The notes beneath the pieces were generated by a model. That model had not been told where the DNA came from, made no database searches, and saw only the letters and a program-made list of their open reading frames with translations. Shown here piece after piece: positions 1 through 8,729 of a stretch of 64,000 bases of DNA. Location of the stretch: NCBI GenBank assembly GCA_963745175.1, contig CAVUWK010000001.1, forward strand, positions 62,001 to 126,000, given 5' to 3'. Source of the DNA: Bog-473 sp963745175. Its GTDB lineage: Bacteria; Actinomycetota; Acidimicrobiia; Acidimicrobiales; RAAP-2. The position numbers were made by a program, and so were the translations under genes. Numbering within the stretch: position 1 is the stretch's first letter; each line of letters opens with the position of its first letter.

Positions 1-2
1 TC

Positions 3-374
3 GTGTTAGCAGTGGCGGGCATCATGCGCATCTTCGATGCGATTTGGGCTTTCCGCTACCACGGAATCGTTCCCCAACACCTCCAAGACGCCCTCTTCGG
101 GACCAGCCTCAAGACGTACGGCTGGGTGTATCTCATCGTCGGCATCATCTTGATCCTGTGTGGCTTGGCGGTGATGGGCGGGTCGCAATTGGGCCGCTGG
201 GTCGGCATCGCCGCCGGCGCTATCGGCGCCATCAGTGCCATCTGGTGGATGCCGTACTACCCGATCTGGTCGTTGACCTACATCGCTCTCGGCGTGATCG
301 TCATTTACGCGCTCGCGGCTTACGGCGGCCCAGTTGAGGCGACTCTCAGTCAGGAAGAGCTGAGCCGCCTCTAG
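3..374 (+). CDS. DUF7144-like four-helix membrane protein (5' end may be cut by window edge)
   Basis: Small integral membrane protein of about 123 residues with roughly four hydrophobic helices. The pattern of a helix ending in GGSQLGRWVG, then a helix, then the PYYPIWSLTYIAL segment near the C-terminus, is that of the actinobacterial DUF7144 family, whose function is unknown. The frame is open to the window edge, so the true start may lie outside; the GTG at base 3 is only the first usable codon. The next gene follows in the same direction after about 50 bases. Family assignment is from memory of the conserved C-terminal pattern and is moderately secure. Confidence 0.6.
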   Translation: MLAVAGIMRIFDAIWAFRYHGIVPQHLQDALFGTSLKTYGWVYLIVGIILILCGLAVMGGSQLGRWVGIAAGAIGAISAIWWMPYYPIWSLTYIALGVIVIYALAAYGGPVEATLSQEELSRL

Positions 375-427
375 CACTGAAGCGCATCTGACTCTGAGCC
401 GCGCTCGAACCTGAGAGGAGCACCGCA

Positions 428-962
428 ATGCCCATCGACACTCTCTTGGTGTACTGCGGCGTCTACGGCGATGCCGCAGACGCCCTGGCCGACTACGAGC
501 TCATCAAGGAGCTCCACACCGAGGCCAACCTGGTCGACGCCTATGACGCGGCCGTTATCGAGCGCGACCACAAGGGCAAGGTCAAGATCGTGAAAAAGCA
601 CGAGACTCCGACGCGCGTCGGGGGTGTGCTCGGCGGCGGGGTCGGCCTGGCCACGGGCCTGGTGATCGTCCTCTTCCCGGCCGCGGCCATCGGCGGAGGT
701 CTCCTGCTGGGCACGACTGGCGCTGGCGCGGTCCTCGGCGCGCTGGCCGGGCACGCCGCGGCCGGCATGAGCCGTGGCGACCTCAAAGACCTGGGCGAGT
801 CCCTCGACGAGGGTCGAGGCCGGCCTGGTCGTCGTCGCCGTCTCAGACATGGAGGCCAAAGTTCGCTCCGCCATGAAGCGGGCGCACAAAATCGAGGAGA
901 AGCAGCTCAAGGCGGACCAGAAGGAGATCGAAGCCGACGCCGCCGAGGCGCAGAAGTCCTAA
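428..962 (+). pseudogene. DUF1269-type membrane protein, single-base frameshift
   Basis: The N-terminal 125 residues read as a DUF1269-type protein: a soluble start (MPIDTLLVYCGVYGD), a glycine-rich double membrane segment (GGVLGGGVGLATGLVIVLF and the following helix), then SRGDLKDLGESLDEG. After about base 812 this frame turns into arginine-rich nonsense, while the frame one base ahead continues the expected family sequence (EAGLVVVAVSDMEAKV) into a charged C-terminal helix ending at a TAA at 960-962. One extra base near GAGGGTCGAGG explains this. A GAGAGGAG ribosome site precedes the ATG. It is either a real one-base lesion or a sequence error. The family has no firm biochemical function. 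Confidence 0.65.
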
Positions 963-996
963 GTCGCCATACACTCTGGACGAACACGCTCGGGTC

Positions 997-1140
997 ATGA
1001 TGCGGGTCGCTTCGGGTAACAGCGCGGGTTCAGGGGAGAATGCGGTGCTCTGGTACGAGTGGGGCGACGCCATCTCGCTCCTTGCGCTCACGCTCGTCAA
1101 CGCGGTCGTATGGTTGCGCGAGAGAGCGGAGAGCCAGTGA
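997..1140 (+). CDS. 47-residue putative membrane peptide, overlapping ppk2 start
   Basis: This short frame starts at ATGATG and encodes a charged N-terminus, one hydrophobic helix (AISLLALTLVNAVVWL) and a short basic tail. Its TGA stop overlaps the GTG start of the PPK2 gene in a GTGA arrangement, which is common in translationally coupled pairs. I recognise no family. Support is the hydrophobic helix and the stop/start overlap only; no strong ribosome site is visible before the ATG pair. It may be a small membrane anchor or a leader that controls PPK2 translation. Confidence 0.4.
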   Translation: MMRVASGNSAGSGENAVLWYEWGDAISLLALTLVNAVVWLRERAESQ

Positions 1141-1913
1141 CCAAGATGCGACGCAAGGAGTACGAGGAGGAGCTCCGGCGCCTGCAGGTCGAACTCGTGC
1201 AGATGCAGCGCTGGATCGTCGAAGAGCACGCCAAGGTGTGCATCGTGTTCGAGGGCCGGGACACCGCAGGAAAGGGCGGCGTCATCAAGCGGCTCACCGA
1301 ACGGGTGAGTCCTCGGGTCTTTCGGGTCGTGGCTCTGCCTGCGCCGAACGAGCGGGAACGCTCGCAGATGTACCTCCAGCGCTACGTTCCCCACCTTCCC
1401 GCCGGCGGTGAGGTCGTCATCTTCGATCGAAGTTGGTATAACCGTGCCGGGGTGGAGCCTGTCATGGGGTTCTGCACCCAGGAGGAGTCGACTCGGTTTC
1501 TCCAGCTCGTTCCACTCGTCGAGCAGGCCATCATCGACTCTGGAGTGATCCTGCTCAAGTACTGGCTGGAGGTCAGCCAAGACGAGCAGACCCGCCGCTT
1601 GACTGCGCGAATCGACGACGGCCGCAAGACGTGGAAGCTCTCAACGATGGATCTCGAGTCCTACGGCCGCTGGTACGACTACTCCAGAGCGCGCGACGCC
1701 ATGTTCGCCGCCACCGATACCAAGGCGGCGCCTTGGTACGTGGCCAACTCGGACGACAAGCGTCGAGCTCGTCTCAACATCATCAGCCACATCCTCGACT
1801 TGGTCCCGTACGAGCGCGAGAAGGAGTCACACGTCGTCCTGCCGGCCCGCCAGAAGAAGGGCGACTACCGAGAGCCTCGGACACCCCCAAACGAGGTGCC
1901 GTCGCGATTCTGA
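1137..1913 (+). CDS. ppk2: Polyphosphate kinase 2 (PPK2)
   Basis: PPK2 enzymes transfer phosphate between polyphosphate and nucleotides in the cytoplasm. The 258-residue length from the chosen start fits the single-domain class. Visible motifs are the Walker A-like loop EGRDTAGKGG (about residues 39-48), the Walker B/lid region VVIFDRSWYNRAGVEPVMG (93-111), and the basic segment RLTARIDDGRKTWKLS that contacts polyphosphate. GTG at 1137 is chosen because it overlaps the upstream small ORF stop (GTGA) and has GGAGAG just before it; ATG at 1146 is the alternative. The family call is secure; whether the preferred product is ATP or GTP cannot be read from sequence. Confidence 0.93.
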   Translation: MTKMRRKEYEEELRRLQVELVQMQRWIVEEHAKVCIVFEGRDTAGKGGVIKRLTERVSPRVFRVVALPAPNERERSQMYLQRYVPHLPAGGEVVIFDRSWYNRAGVEPVMGFCTQEESTRFLQLVPLVEQAIIDSGVILLKYWLEVSQDEQTRRLTARIDDGRKTWKLSTMDLESYGRWYDYSRARDAMFAATDTKAAPWYVANSDDKRRARLNIISHILDLVPYEREKESHVVLPARQKKGDYREPRTPPNEVPSRF

Positions 1914-1933
1914 CCCGGACTGTGAGACCTCAA

Positions 1934-3291
1934 CTAGCCGGGCTGCGTGCCCTTCGCCAGAAGGACGAGATCGCGCACATGCACGCCGCGGGACTGACGC
2001 CTGAGCGCGATCGCAATGTTGCCTTCGGGGACGAGCATGCGCAGGCCCTGCGGGTGGCTGCGAAAAGTCATCGGCGTCTCAAGTTCGAGCGCCTCGCCAT
2101 CGATGCCGGCGTAAGCCGTGCCCGAGCGCGACCTGAGTTCGAAGCTCTCGCAGCTGAACTCGAAGGCGTGGCCGCTACGCGCTCCTTGGCCGGCCAGGGC
2201 AAGGGTGACGACCTCGGCGGCCTGTGCGCCCGTCGCCGCGGTCACCGCAAACACGCCGAGTCGCCCCGTGTCGAGTCTGAGGCGCTGGGATGTGCTGGGC
2301 GATGCGGCCAGAACGTAGGGGTCATTCGACACCATGACGAGGAAGGACCCATCTACCTCGGTGCCATCGGGCGTCACGAACTGCAGATCGAAGGGCTCTG
2401 TAGTCTCGCCCAACAGCTCGGGGAGCAGACGTCGCGTTGTGGCTGCCTTGGCCTCTCGATAGCCCTCTTGCTGGACGATGGTGGCGTAGATGCCGAGGGA
2501 GACGTTGTTGACGAAGAACCGGTTGTTCACCGTTGCGTAGTCGACTCGGCGCTCGATCGCATCGCGGAACGCGTACACGCTCTGACGCGGGTTGCGCCGA
2601 TCCAGTCCAAGGTCGAGAGCGAAGTGGTTTCGCGTCCCCGCGGCCACGCACACGAAGGGAAGATCGTGTTCCACGGCGATGGAGGCAACCAATGCCTGTG
2701 AGCCATCCCCACCGGCCATCCCCAGACAGTCGGCGCCCCGGGCGATTGCGTCTCGAGCGAGCTCGGCGAGGTCCAGCCCGTGGTCGAGCATTACGGTCTG
2801 GACTCCGAGCGAAGTTGCCAGCTCCACCAATCCGAACCGCTCGACCTTGCCGCCGCCCGACCATGGGTTGCAGAGCAGAACTGGGGACGAGGGCCGTCTC
2901 CGCGGCGCACCTGACTGGCGGCGGTGGTCCGGAGGCTGGCAGCCAACGCCGCCCGCGCCGCCAGAACGGCTGCGGCGAGGAGTCCAAGGCAGATGAGCAT
3001 TCGGACGAAGGACTCCCAGTCCTCGGCCCCAGCCCCCAACAATGCGGCGACCAGGAGCGCTGCACCCGCCACCATCCCGATGATGCCGTACCAGCGGCGT
3101 GGCGGCCGCTTGGAGATGGCCCACCAGCCACCGGCGATACTGAGCGCGAATCCCGCCGCTCCCAGAACGACGTACACGCCATTGCGGACCAGGAAGACGA
3201 TCACCGCCACCGCGAGGAGCAAGACCGCGGCGAGCGAGATCAGGGCGAGTAATCGTGCTCGAGCCGGAGAGGTGCGACCCGAGTCACCCAC
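1934..3291 (-). pseudogene. Diacylglycerol kinase-family lipid kinase with N-terminal membrane domain, frameshifted
   Basis: Reading from 3291, the first ~135 residues form a membrane domain with about four helices (LLALISLAAVLLLAVAVIVFL is the first). After QVRR the frame is lost near base 2890. The frame ending at 1934 then gives a diacylglycerol/sphingosine-kinase catalytic domain: NPWSGGGKVERFG, the nucleotide loop MAGGDGSQALVA, VAAGTRNHFALDLGLD, and a C-terminal beta-rich half with AYAGIDGEALELE. Such proteins phosphorylate lipid diacylglycerol or related polyisoprenoid lipids at the membrane. Fusion of a membrane domain to this kinase is known in actinobacteria. The two halves are joined by one inferred indel, so this may be a sequencing artefact rather than a dead gene. 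It converges with ppk2. Confidence 0.75.
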
Positions 3292-3434
3292 TCGGCGTCA
3301 CCACCCTCGGGGCCGAGTGCGCGCCAAAGCACCCTCGCTGTCGTCGCGTCACGAGGACGGCGGATCCTCCGATTCCGCTCGGGTGTGGCAATCACGGTGC
3401 ACCATTCCCTGGTCTTCTCTTTGAGCGCATTGTA

Positions 3435-3449
3435 CGTTCAGGACGAACG
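3435..3449. promoter_or_regulatory. Inverted repeat just upstream of the SulP gene
   Basis: CGTTC-AGGAC-GAACG is a perfect 5-bp inverted repeat ending two bases before the GTG start. It could be an operator or a small hairpin covering the ribosome-binding region. The half-sites are in the opposite order to an actinobacterial LexA box, so I do not call an SOS site. With only 5-bp arms, chance is possible. Confidence 0.25.
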
Positions 3450-3451
3450 AC

Positions 3452-5173
3452 GTGACGGCCGAAGATCGCGAGGGGACCGGTCGAGCACCAGCTGAAGACC
3501 CTTCGGGGATAGTCAGATGGATACCGGGTCTGAGAGCCGTCCGAACCTACGACCGCCAATGGACCCGGTCGGACGTCGTTGCCGGCGTCGTTCTTGCCGC
3601 CATCTTGGTGCCACAGGGTTTGGCCTACGCGGAGCTGGCCGGACTCCCACCTGTGACCGGCTTGTACACCTCCATCGGGTGCCTCGTCGGCTACGCGGTC
3701 TTCGGTCCCTCGAAGATCCTTGTCCTCGGCCCGGATTCATCCATCTCGCCCCTGATCTTCGCGGCGCTCTTGCCATTGCTAGCGGCGGGCGGAGATGTCC
3801 ATCGAGCAATCGCGCTGGCCGGGATGCTCGCGATCATCGTTGCCGTCATCGAAATTGGGCTGGGGATCGGAAAGCTCGGATTCGTCGCTGATTTGCTCTC
3901 GAGTGAGGTGCAGGTGGGCTACATGAACGGTCTCGCCCTCATAATCATTGTGGGCCAGTTGCCCAAGCTCTTCGGGTTCTCGACCGACGCCGAGGGCTTT
4001 GGTCCCGAGCTCAAGGCCTTCGTACTCGGGCTCGATGGCACCGTCGGTGCGGCGCTCGTGGTCGGGCTAGGTGTACTGGCCATCTTGTTGGTGCTGTCCC
4101 GATTCACCAAGGTCGTTCCTGCGGTCCTCGTGGGTATCGTCGCGGCCACCGTCGTCTCCGCCATCTTCGACCTGCACACGCACGGGGTATCGACCGTGGG
4201 CACCCTTCCCAGAGGGGTGCCGGTGCCAGCGGTCCCTTGGACGAAGTGGGCTGATGTCGGACCGCTGACGGTCGCCGCCGTGGGCATCACGCTGGTATCG
4301 CTCGCGGACACGATCGCCACCTCCTCGAGCTTCGGGGCCCGCCGGGGTGAGGAGGTGGATCCCAATCAGGAGATGATCGGCATCGGCGCGGCCAACCTCG
4401 CGGCCGGCCTACTCCAGGGATTCGCCGTTTCGACAAGCGGTTCGCGCACGGCGGTCGTCGAGCAGGCGGGGGCCAAGTCTCAGCTGGCGTCGTTGGTCGG
4501 CGCCGGCATCGTGGTCGCGTTGCTGCTTTTCTTCAACTCTCTGCTGGCCGACCTCCCGCAGTCTGCCTTGGCCGCCGTGCTGATCGCCGCTGCTCTCTCT
4601 CTGCTCGACCTCGGGGCCTTGGTCCGCTACTACCGGGTGCGAAAGAGCGCCCTCGTCCTCTCGGTGGTCGCGAGCCTGGGCGTGATCGTGCTCGGCGTTC
4701 TGCCGGGGATCGTTATCGCCATTGTTCTCGCGGTGCTGCTGTTCTTCCGCCGAAGCTGGCAACCCCATGGCGCCGTGCTCGGCCAGGTGGAGGGGCTAGA
4801 TGGATGGCACAACGTCGCCCGGTACCCCGATGCTCGCCAGGTCTCGGGGATCGTCGTCTACCGCTGGGAGGCTCCTCTGTTCTTCGCGAACAGTTCCGCC
4901 TTCCGGACCCAGGTCCGGCACGTCCTCGCGGAACGACACGCCTCCTGGGTCATCGTCCAATGCGAGGCCATGACCGACGTCGACGTGTCGGCAGCGAGGA
5001 TGCTCGAACAACTTGACCGTGAGCTGAACGCCGCGGGCATCCACATGGCCTTCGTGGAGATGCGCGCCCGTCTCCACGATCTCGTTCGTCGCTACGGTCT
5101 CTTCGAGACGCTCGATCGTGATCGGTTCTATCCTACGCTTGAGGCGGCCATTGCAGCCGTGGGAGAGGCATGA
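3452..5173 (+). CDS. SulP-family anion transporter with STAS domain
   Basis: This 573-residue inner-membrane permease imports or exchanges anions such as sulfate or bicarbonate. The N-terminus carries the SulP signature (VVAGVVLAAILVPQGLAYAELAGLPPVTGLYTS, within residues about 45-75), followed by 10-12 hydrophobic helices including GPDSSISPLIFAAL. The cytoplasmic C-terminal STAS domain (about residues 450-565) contains VIVQCEAMTDVDVSAARMLEQL. Length is normal for the family. GTG at 3452 gives the usual short cytoplasmic N-terminus. The substrate cannot be decided from sequence, and no sulfate-assimilation or carbonic-anhydrase gene is adjacent. Confidence 0.92.
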   Translation: MTAEDREGTGRAPAEDPSGIVRWIPGLRAVRTYDRQWTRSDVVAGVVLAAILVPQGLAYAELAGLPPVTGLYTSIGCLVGYAVFGPSKILVLGPDSSISPLIFAALLPLLAAGGDVHRAIALAGMLAIIVAVIEIGLGIGKLGFVADLLSSEVQVGYMNGLALIIIVGQLPKLFGFSTDAEGFGPELKAFVLGLDGTVGAALVVGLGVLAILLVLSRFTKVVPAVLVGIVAATVVSAIFDLHTHGVSTVGTLPRGVPVPAVPWTKWADVGPLTVAAVGITLVSLADTIATSSSFGARRGEEVDPNQEMIGIGAANLAAGLLQGFAVSTSGSRTAVVEQAGAKSQLASLVGAGIVVALLLFFNSLLADLPQSALAAVLIAAALSLLDLGALVRYYRVRKSALVLSVVASLGVIVLGVLPGIVIAIVLAVLLFFRRSWQPHGAVLGQVEGLDGWHNVARYPDARQVSGIVVYRWEAPLFFANSSAFRTQVRHVLAERHASWVIVQCEAMTDVDVSAARMLEQLDRELNAAGIHMAFVEMRARLHDLVRRYGLFETLDRDRFYPTLEAAIAAVGEA

Positions 5174-5437
5174 CAAGCGGTCGACCTTGGTGGAACAGCC
5201 GCTGTCAGCAGATCAAGCCTTTGGTCTTCCGCGCAGATGCAACGAAGGATTGTGACGACGCACCTACTTGCCTGACTCCATTGCGATCCGGCCGATGGAG
5301 GCAGCGTGCCGGAGGGCCTTGTAGTCACGTTCGTTCTGATTCGGGATATGAGTCGGCGAGCTCCGCAAGAGCCGGACCGAATGTCGGTCCGTTCCCGAGA
5401 TCGCTGGCAATAGCGAGGCGGCGTGGACCGTACTCTA

Positions 5438-7642
5438 TTATTGCTTCGTCGCGAGGTCGAAGCGATCGAGGTTCATGACCTTGTCCCACGCAGCCACGAA
5501 GTCACGCGCGAACTTGTCCTTAGAGTCATCACATGCGTAAACCTCCGAGATGCCTCGGAGCTGGGAGTTCGAACCGAAGACGAGGTCGACTGCGGTGCCG
5601 GTCCAGGCGACCTTGCCCGTCGCCCGATCACGACCTTCGTATACATTCTCTGATGAGGCGGAAGCCTTCCACTCCGTGCTCATGTCGAGCAGGTTTACGA
5701 AGAAGTCGTTCGTCAGCGTTTCGGGCCGGTCGGTGAAGACGCCATCTTGGGATTGCCGAGAGTTAGCGTTCAGGACCCGCATGCCGCCGATTAGAACCGT
5801 CATCTCGGGAGCGGTCAGCGACAACATGTTGGCCCGGTCGAGCAGTAGGGTCTCCGCGGGCAACTTCGTGCCGGCTCGAAGGTAGTTGCGGAACCCGTCG
5901 GCGGTCGGTTCGAGCACGGCAAACGATTCCACGTCAGTCTCTTCTTGTGAGGCGTCCGTGCGCCCCGGCGCGAACGGGACCGTGACATCGTGCCCGCCGT
6001 TCTTCGCCGCTTGCTCGATAGCCGCGCAGCCACCCAAGACGATCACGTCAGCGAGCGAGACCTTCTTTCCACCAGACTGTGAGCTGTTGAAGTCCTTCTG
6101 GATCTGATCGAGGGTCTCCAGCACCTTGGCCAGTTCGGCCGGGTTGTTGACGTCCCAGTCCTTTTGCGGCGCAAGACGAACCCGCGCCCCATTGGCCCCG
6201 CCACGCTTGTCGGTGCCGCGGTGGCTCGCCGCCGACGCCCAAGCAGTGGACACCAGCTTGGAGATGGATAGTCCCGATGCGAGGATCTTGTCCTTAAGGG
6301 TGGCAATGTCCTTCTCCGTGATCAGTTCGTGATCGACCTCGGGGAGGGGGTCCTGCCATAGCTGCGTTTCCGGAACCCACGGGCCGAGGTAGCGCGAGAC
6401 GGGCCCCATATCGCGGTGCAACAGCTTGTACCACGCCTTGGCGAACGCGTCGGCAAGCTGGTCGGGATTCTCGTGGAAGCGTTTCGCGATCGGCGCGTAG
6501 ATCGGGTCCATCTTCAGGGCCAGGTCTGTCGTCAACATCATGGGGGCGTGCTTCTTCGACGGATCATGAGCGTCGGGCACGGTGCCCTGTGCTTCGGGAT
6601 TCTTCGGAGTCCACTGATTCGCACCGGCAGGGCTCGTCGTGAGCTCCCAGTCGTAGTTGAACAGGTTGTTCAAGAACCCGTTGTCCCACTTCGTCGGCTC
6701 GTTCGTCCAGGCGCCCTCAATCCCACTGGTGATCGTGTCGTCGCCCATGCCGCTGCCGAAGGTGTTCCTCCAGCCGAGGCCTTGCTCCTCGAGGGGGGCT
6801 CCCTCGGGTTCGGGGCCGACGTACTCGCCACCTGCTGCGCCATGGGTCTTGCCGAACGTGTGGCCGCCGACGATGAGCGCCAGCGTCTCCTCGTCGTTCA
6901 TCGCCATGCGACGGAAGGTCTCTCGAATGTCCTTGGCGGCAGCTAGCGGATCGGGGTTTCCGTTGGGCCCCTCCGGGTTCACGTAAATCAGGCCCATCTG
7001 CACGGCTCCGAAAGGATGGCCGAGCTCCCGGTCGCCGCTGTAGCGCTCGTCGCCGAGCCACGTGTCCTCAGGGCCCCAGAAGATCTCGTCGGGCTCCCAG
7101 ATGTCCTCTCGCCCGAAGCCGAAGCCGAACGTCTTGAACCCCATCGATTCCAGGGCGGCGTTGCCGGCGAGGATGATCAGATCAGCCCACGAGATCTTTC
7201 GTCCGTACTTCTGCTTCAACGGCCAAAGTAACCGGCGCGCCTTGTCGAGGCTCGCATTGTCGGGCCAACTGTTGAGGGGTGCGAAGCGCTGAGCGCCTTC
7301 GCCTCCGCCGCCCCGGCCATCGGCGATGCGATACGTACCGGCGGCGTGCCACGTCAGTCGGATGAACAGCGGTCCGTAATGGCCGTAGTCGGCCGGCCAC
7401 CACTCCTCCGACGTCGTCATGACCTCGATCAGATCCCGCTTCAGTGCGTCGACGTCGAGGGACGCGAACTCTTGCGTGTAGTTGAACTCCTCGCCCATCG
7501 GATTGGACCGAGATGCGTGCTGGCGGAGAACCCGTAGGTCGAGCTGATCCGGCCACCAGTCGCGGTTCGACATGGGTCGATGCGCTTTGGGAGTCGGGGA
7601 GGGGATTACTGGGCTCTCGCTGTCGCTACCGCGGTCAGACAT
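5438..7642 (-). CDS. katG: Catalase-peroxidase KatG
   Basis: Bifunctional haem catalase-peroxidase, cytoplasmic, 734 residues, the usual size for two tandem peroxidase-fold halves. The distal pocket RLTWHAAGTYR gives Arg95, Trp98 and His99; the proximal haem ligand is His261 in GGHTFGKTHG. The residues of the family's Met-Tyr-Trp adduct are all present (Trp98, Tyr220 in MGLIYVNPEG, Met246 in RRMAMND), so catalase activity is expected. The C-terminal half ends in DKFARDFVAAWDKVMNLDRFDL. AAGGAA lies about nine bases before the ATG at 7642. A perfect palindrome lies 23-39 bases upstream, and a Fur-family regulator is encoded about 650 bp further on and divergent, which suggests peroxide- or iron-responsive control. 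Confidence 0.97.
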   Translation of the reverse strand: MSDRGSDSESPVIPSPTPKAHRPMSNRDWWPDQLDLRVLRQHASRSNPMGEEFNYTQEFASLDVDALKRDLIEVMTTSEEWWPADYGHYGPLFIRLTWHAAGTYRIADGRGGGGEGAQRFAPLNSWPDNASLDKARRLLWPLKQKYGRKISWADLIILAGNAALESMGFKTFGFGFGREDIWEPDEIFWGPEDTWLGDERYSGDRELGHPFGAVQMGLIYVNPEGPNGNPDPLAAAKDIRETFRRMAMNDEETLALIVGGHTFGKTHGAAGGEYVGPEPEGAPLEEQGLGWRNTFGSGMGDDTITSGIEGAWTNEPTKWDNGFLNNLFNYDWELTTSPAGANQWTPKNPEAQGTVPDAHDPSKKHAPMMLTTDLALKMDPIYAPIAKRFHENPDQLADAFAKAWYKLLHRDMGPVSRYLGPWVPETQLWQDPLPEVDHELITEKDIATLKDKILASGLSISKLVSTAWASAASHRGTDKRGGANGARVRLAPQKDWDVNNPAELAKVLETLDQIQKDFNSSQSGGKKVSLADVIVLGGCAAIEQAAKNGGHDVTVPFAPGRTDASQEETDVESFAVLEPTADGFRNYLRAGTKLPAETLLLDRANMLSLTAPEMTVLIGGMRVLNANSRQSQDGVFTDRPETLTNDFFVNLLDMSTEWKASASSENVYEGRDRATGKVAWTGTAVDLVFGSNSQLRGISEVYACDDSKDKFARDFVAAWDKVMNLDRFDLATKQ

Positions 7643-7664
7643 GTCTTGTCTATTCCTTTCTCGC

Positions 7665-7681
7665 TGTATCCCTCTGATACA
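7665..7681. promoter_or_regulatory. Candidate katG operator (perfect 6-bp inverted repeat)
   Basis: TGTATC-CCTCT-GATACA is a perfect palindrome with a 5-bp spacer, 23-39 bases upstream of the katG start. Its position suits a repressor site overlapping the katG promoter or leader. The divergent Fur-family gene is the obvious candidate binder, but the site does not match a textbook Fur or PerR box, so the pairing is inference. Confidence 0.45.
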
Positions 7682-7724
7682 TGATTGCTCGTAATGTTGC
7701 GACCCTGAGCCAGGGCTGTGATGT

Positions 7725-8129
7725 TCAGCTCGTATGTGCTACGTGTTCGCTTTCCCGCGGCAGTCGCGACTGACGGTGCCGCGACACGTCGGAGACATCG
7801 GCCCCAGTAGATGACCTGGGCTTCGTCCGCCGCTGAGCCGGAGTCGTCCCTCGCCACACGATCTGGGCTACCGGCGCGGTCGGCTGCTTGCGCTCGTCTT
7901 CTTGCTTCATCGGGTCGCCGTGGGCGAGCTCATGCTTTGCCACGAGCGCGATCATGCGGCGGTACGCGTCCACCGTGGCGGGCGCCGGCCCTCCCCACCG
8001 TTCGCTCGCGGCCGCCTCCAATCGCGTTGCCCCCCGGCCGGGCCCGGGGAAGACCTGGGCGTCTATCTCTTCGAACGCCCGGGTGGTGGCGGTCACCTTG
8101 TCGGAGCCCGGCTCCTCGTCATCGCTCAT
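7725..8129 (-). CDS. Hypothetical protein between katG and the Fur-family gene
   Basis: This 134-residue frame starts at an ATG preceded by an unusually strong GGGAGGAGG ribosome site about six bases away, which argues that it is translated. The N-terminal two thirds look protein-like (TRAFEEIDAQVFPGPGR, ATVDAYRRMIALVAKHELAHG); the last 50 residues are basic and low in complexity. I recognise no family. It lies upstream of katG in the same direction (gap about 80 bases) and diverges from the Fur-type gene, so it could share the oxidative-stress regulon. Confidence 0.5.
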   Translation of the reverse strand: MSDDEEPGSDKVTATTRAFEEIDAQVFPGPGRGATRLEAAASERWGGPAPATVDAYRRMIALVAKHELAHGDPMKQEDERKQPTAPVAQIVWRGTTPAQRRTKPRSSTGADVSDVSRHRQSRLPRESEHVAHTS

Positions 8130-8272
8130 GACCGCCTCCTCCCACCATGTTCTGAGGTCCTCGCACAGTCTCGACTGGCTCCTGCATCCCGTCGGCTTCC
8201 TAGCTCACCTTAGGACTGGAACTAGAATCATTCAAGAGTTACAGGAGACCTAGTCTTAGAGGTGCTTGCTGG

Positions 8273-8278
8273 TATAAA
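8273..8278 (+). promoter_or_regulatory. Candidate -10 box for a leaderless Fur-family transcript
   Basis: TATAAA lies seven bases before the preferred GTG start at 8286, where transcription would begin at or next to the start codon. There is no good ribosome site at that spacing, and leaderless mRNAs are common in actinobacteria. No clear -35 element is visible. Confidence 0.35.
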
Positions 8279-8285
8279 TGGGAGT

Positions 8286-8729
8286 GTGACGTCGACGCCG
8301 CTTCTCGAGCGCCTCCGAGCACTGGACTGGCGGTTGACGCCGCAGCGACGGGTGATAGCCGAGGCAATGGGAGGCGAGAACGTCCACCTGACCGCAGAAG
8401 AGGTGCTCGAGCGAGCACGGGAGCGTCTCCCAGAGGTCAGCCTGGCGACGGTGTACAACGCGCTCAACGAGCTCGTTTCGATGGGTGAGGTCCAGCAGGT
8501 CGATGCTGGTGGGGGGCCCACGCGCTACGACCCCAACACGGAGGACGGCCATCACCACCTGGTGTGTCTCAAGTGCGGTGAGCTGCGCGATGTGCATCCG
8601 CAGGGACTGGACGCGCTTGAGTTGCCACGCCCGCAGCGCTTCGGTTACCGGATCGTCAACCGCGAAGTGCTCTTCCAGGGCTACTGCAGCGACTGTGGCA
8701 AGCCGCAGGCACCGGAGCACTCGTCATAG
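8286..8729 (+). CDS. Fur-family metal/peroxide-responsive repressor
   Basis: Fur-family dimeric DNA-binding repressor, about 147 residues from GTG 8286 (a GTG at 8262 in frame would add eight). The winged-helix half contains LTPQRRVIAEAM and SLATVYNALNELVSMGEV, the recognition region. The dimerisation half has the metal-ligand run GHHHLVCLKCGELRDV and a second CxxC pair near the C-terminus (YCSDCGKP), giving a structural zinc site of four cysteines. It diverges from the katG side, as FurA/PerR-like genes linked to katG commonly do. I favour a PerR- or FurA-like peroxide/iron role, but Fur, Zur and PerR are not separable here by sequence alone. Confidence 0.88.
   Translation: MTSTPLLERLRALDWRLTPQRRVIAEAMGGENVHLTAEEVLERARERLPEVSLATVYNALNELVSMGEVQQVDAGGGPTRYDPNTEDGHHHLVCLKCGELRDVHPQGLDALELPRPQRFGYRIVNREVLFQGYCSDCGKPQAPEHSS

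Noticed and set aside
3435..3449. LexA (SOS) box before the SulP gene
   Set aside because: Half-sites are GTTC...GAAC, the reverse of the GAAC...GTTC order of the actinobacterial SOS box.
5438..7642. Possible loss of the Met of the KatG Met-Tyr-Trp adduct (Gln in the LEEQGLGW segment)
   Set aside because: Counting back from the proximal His shows the relevant Met is in RRMAMND and is present; the Gln is in a different, variable position.
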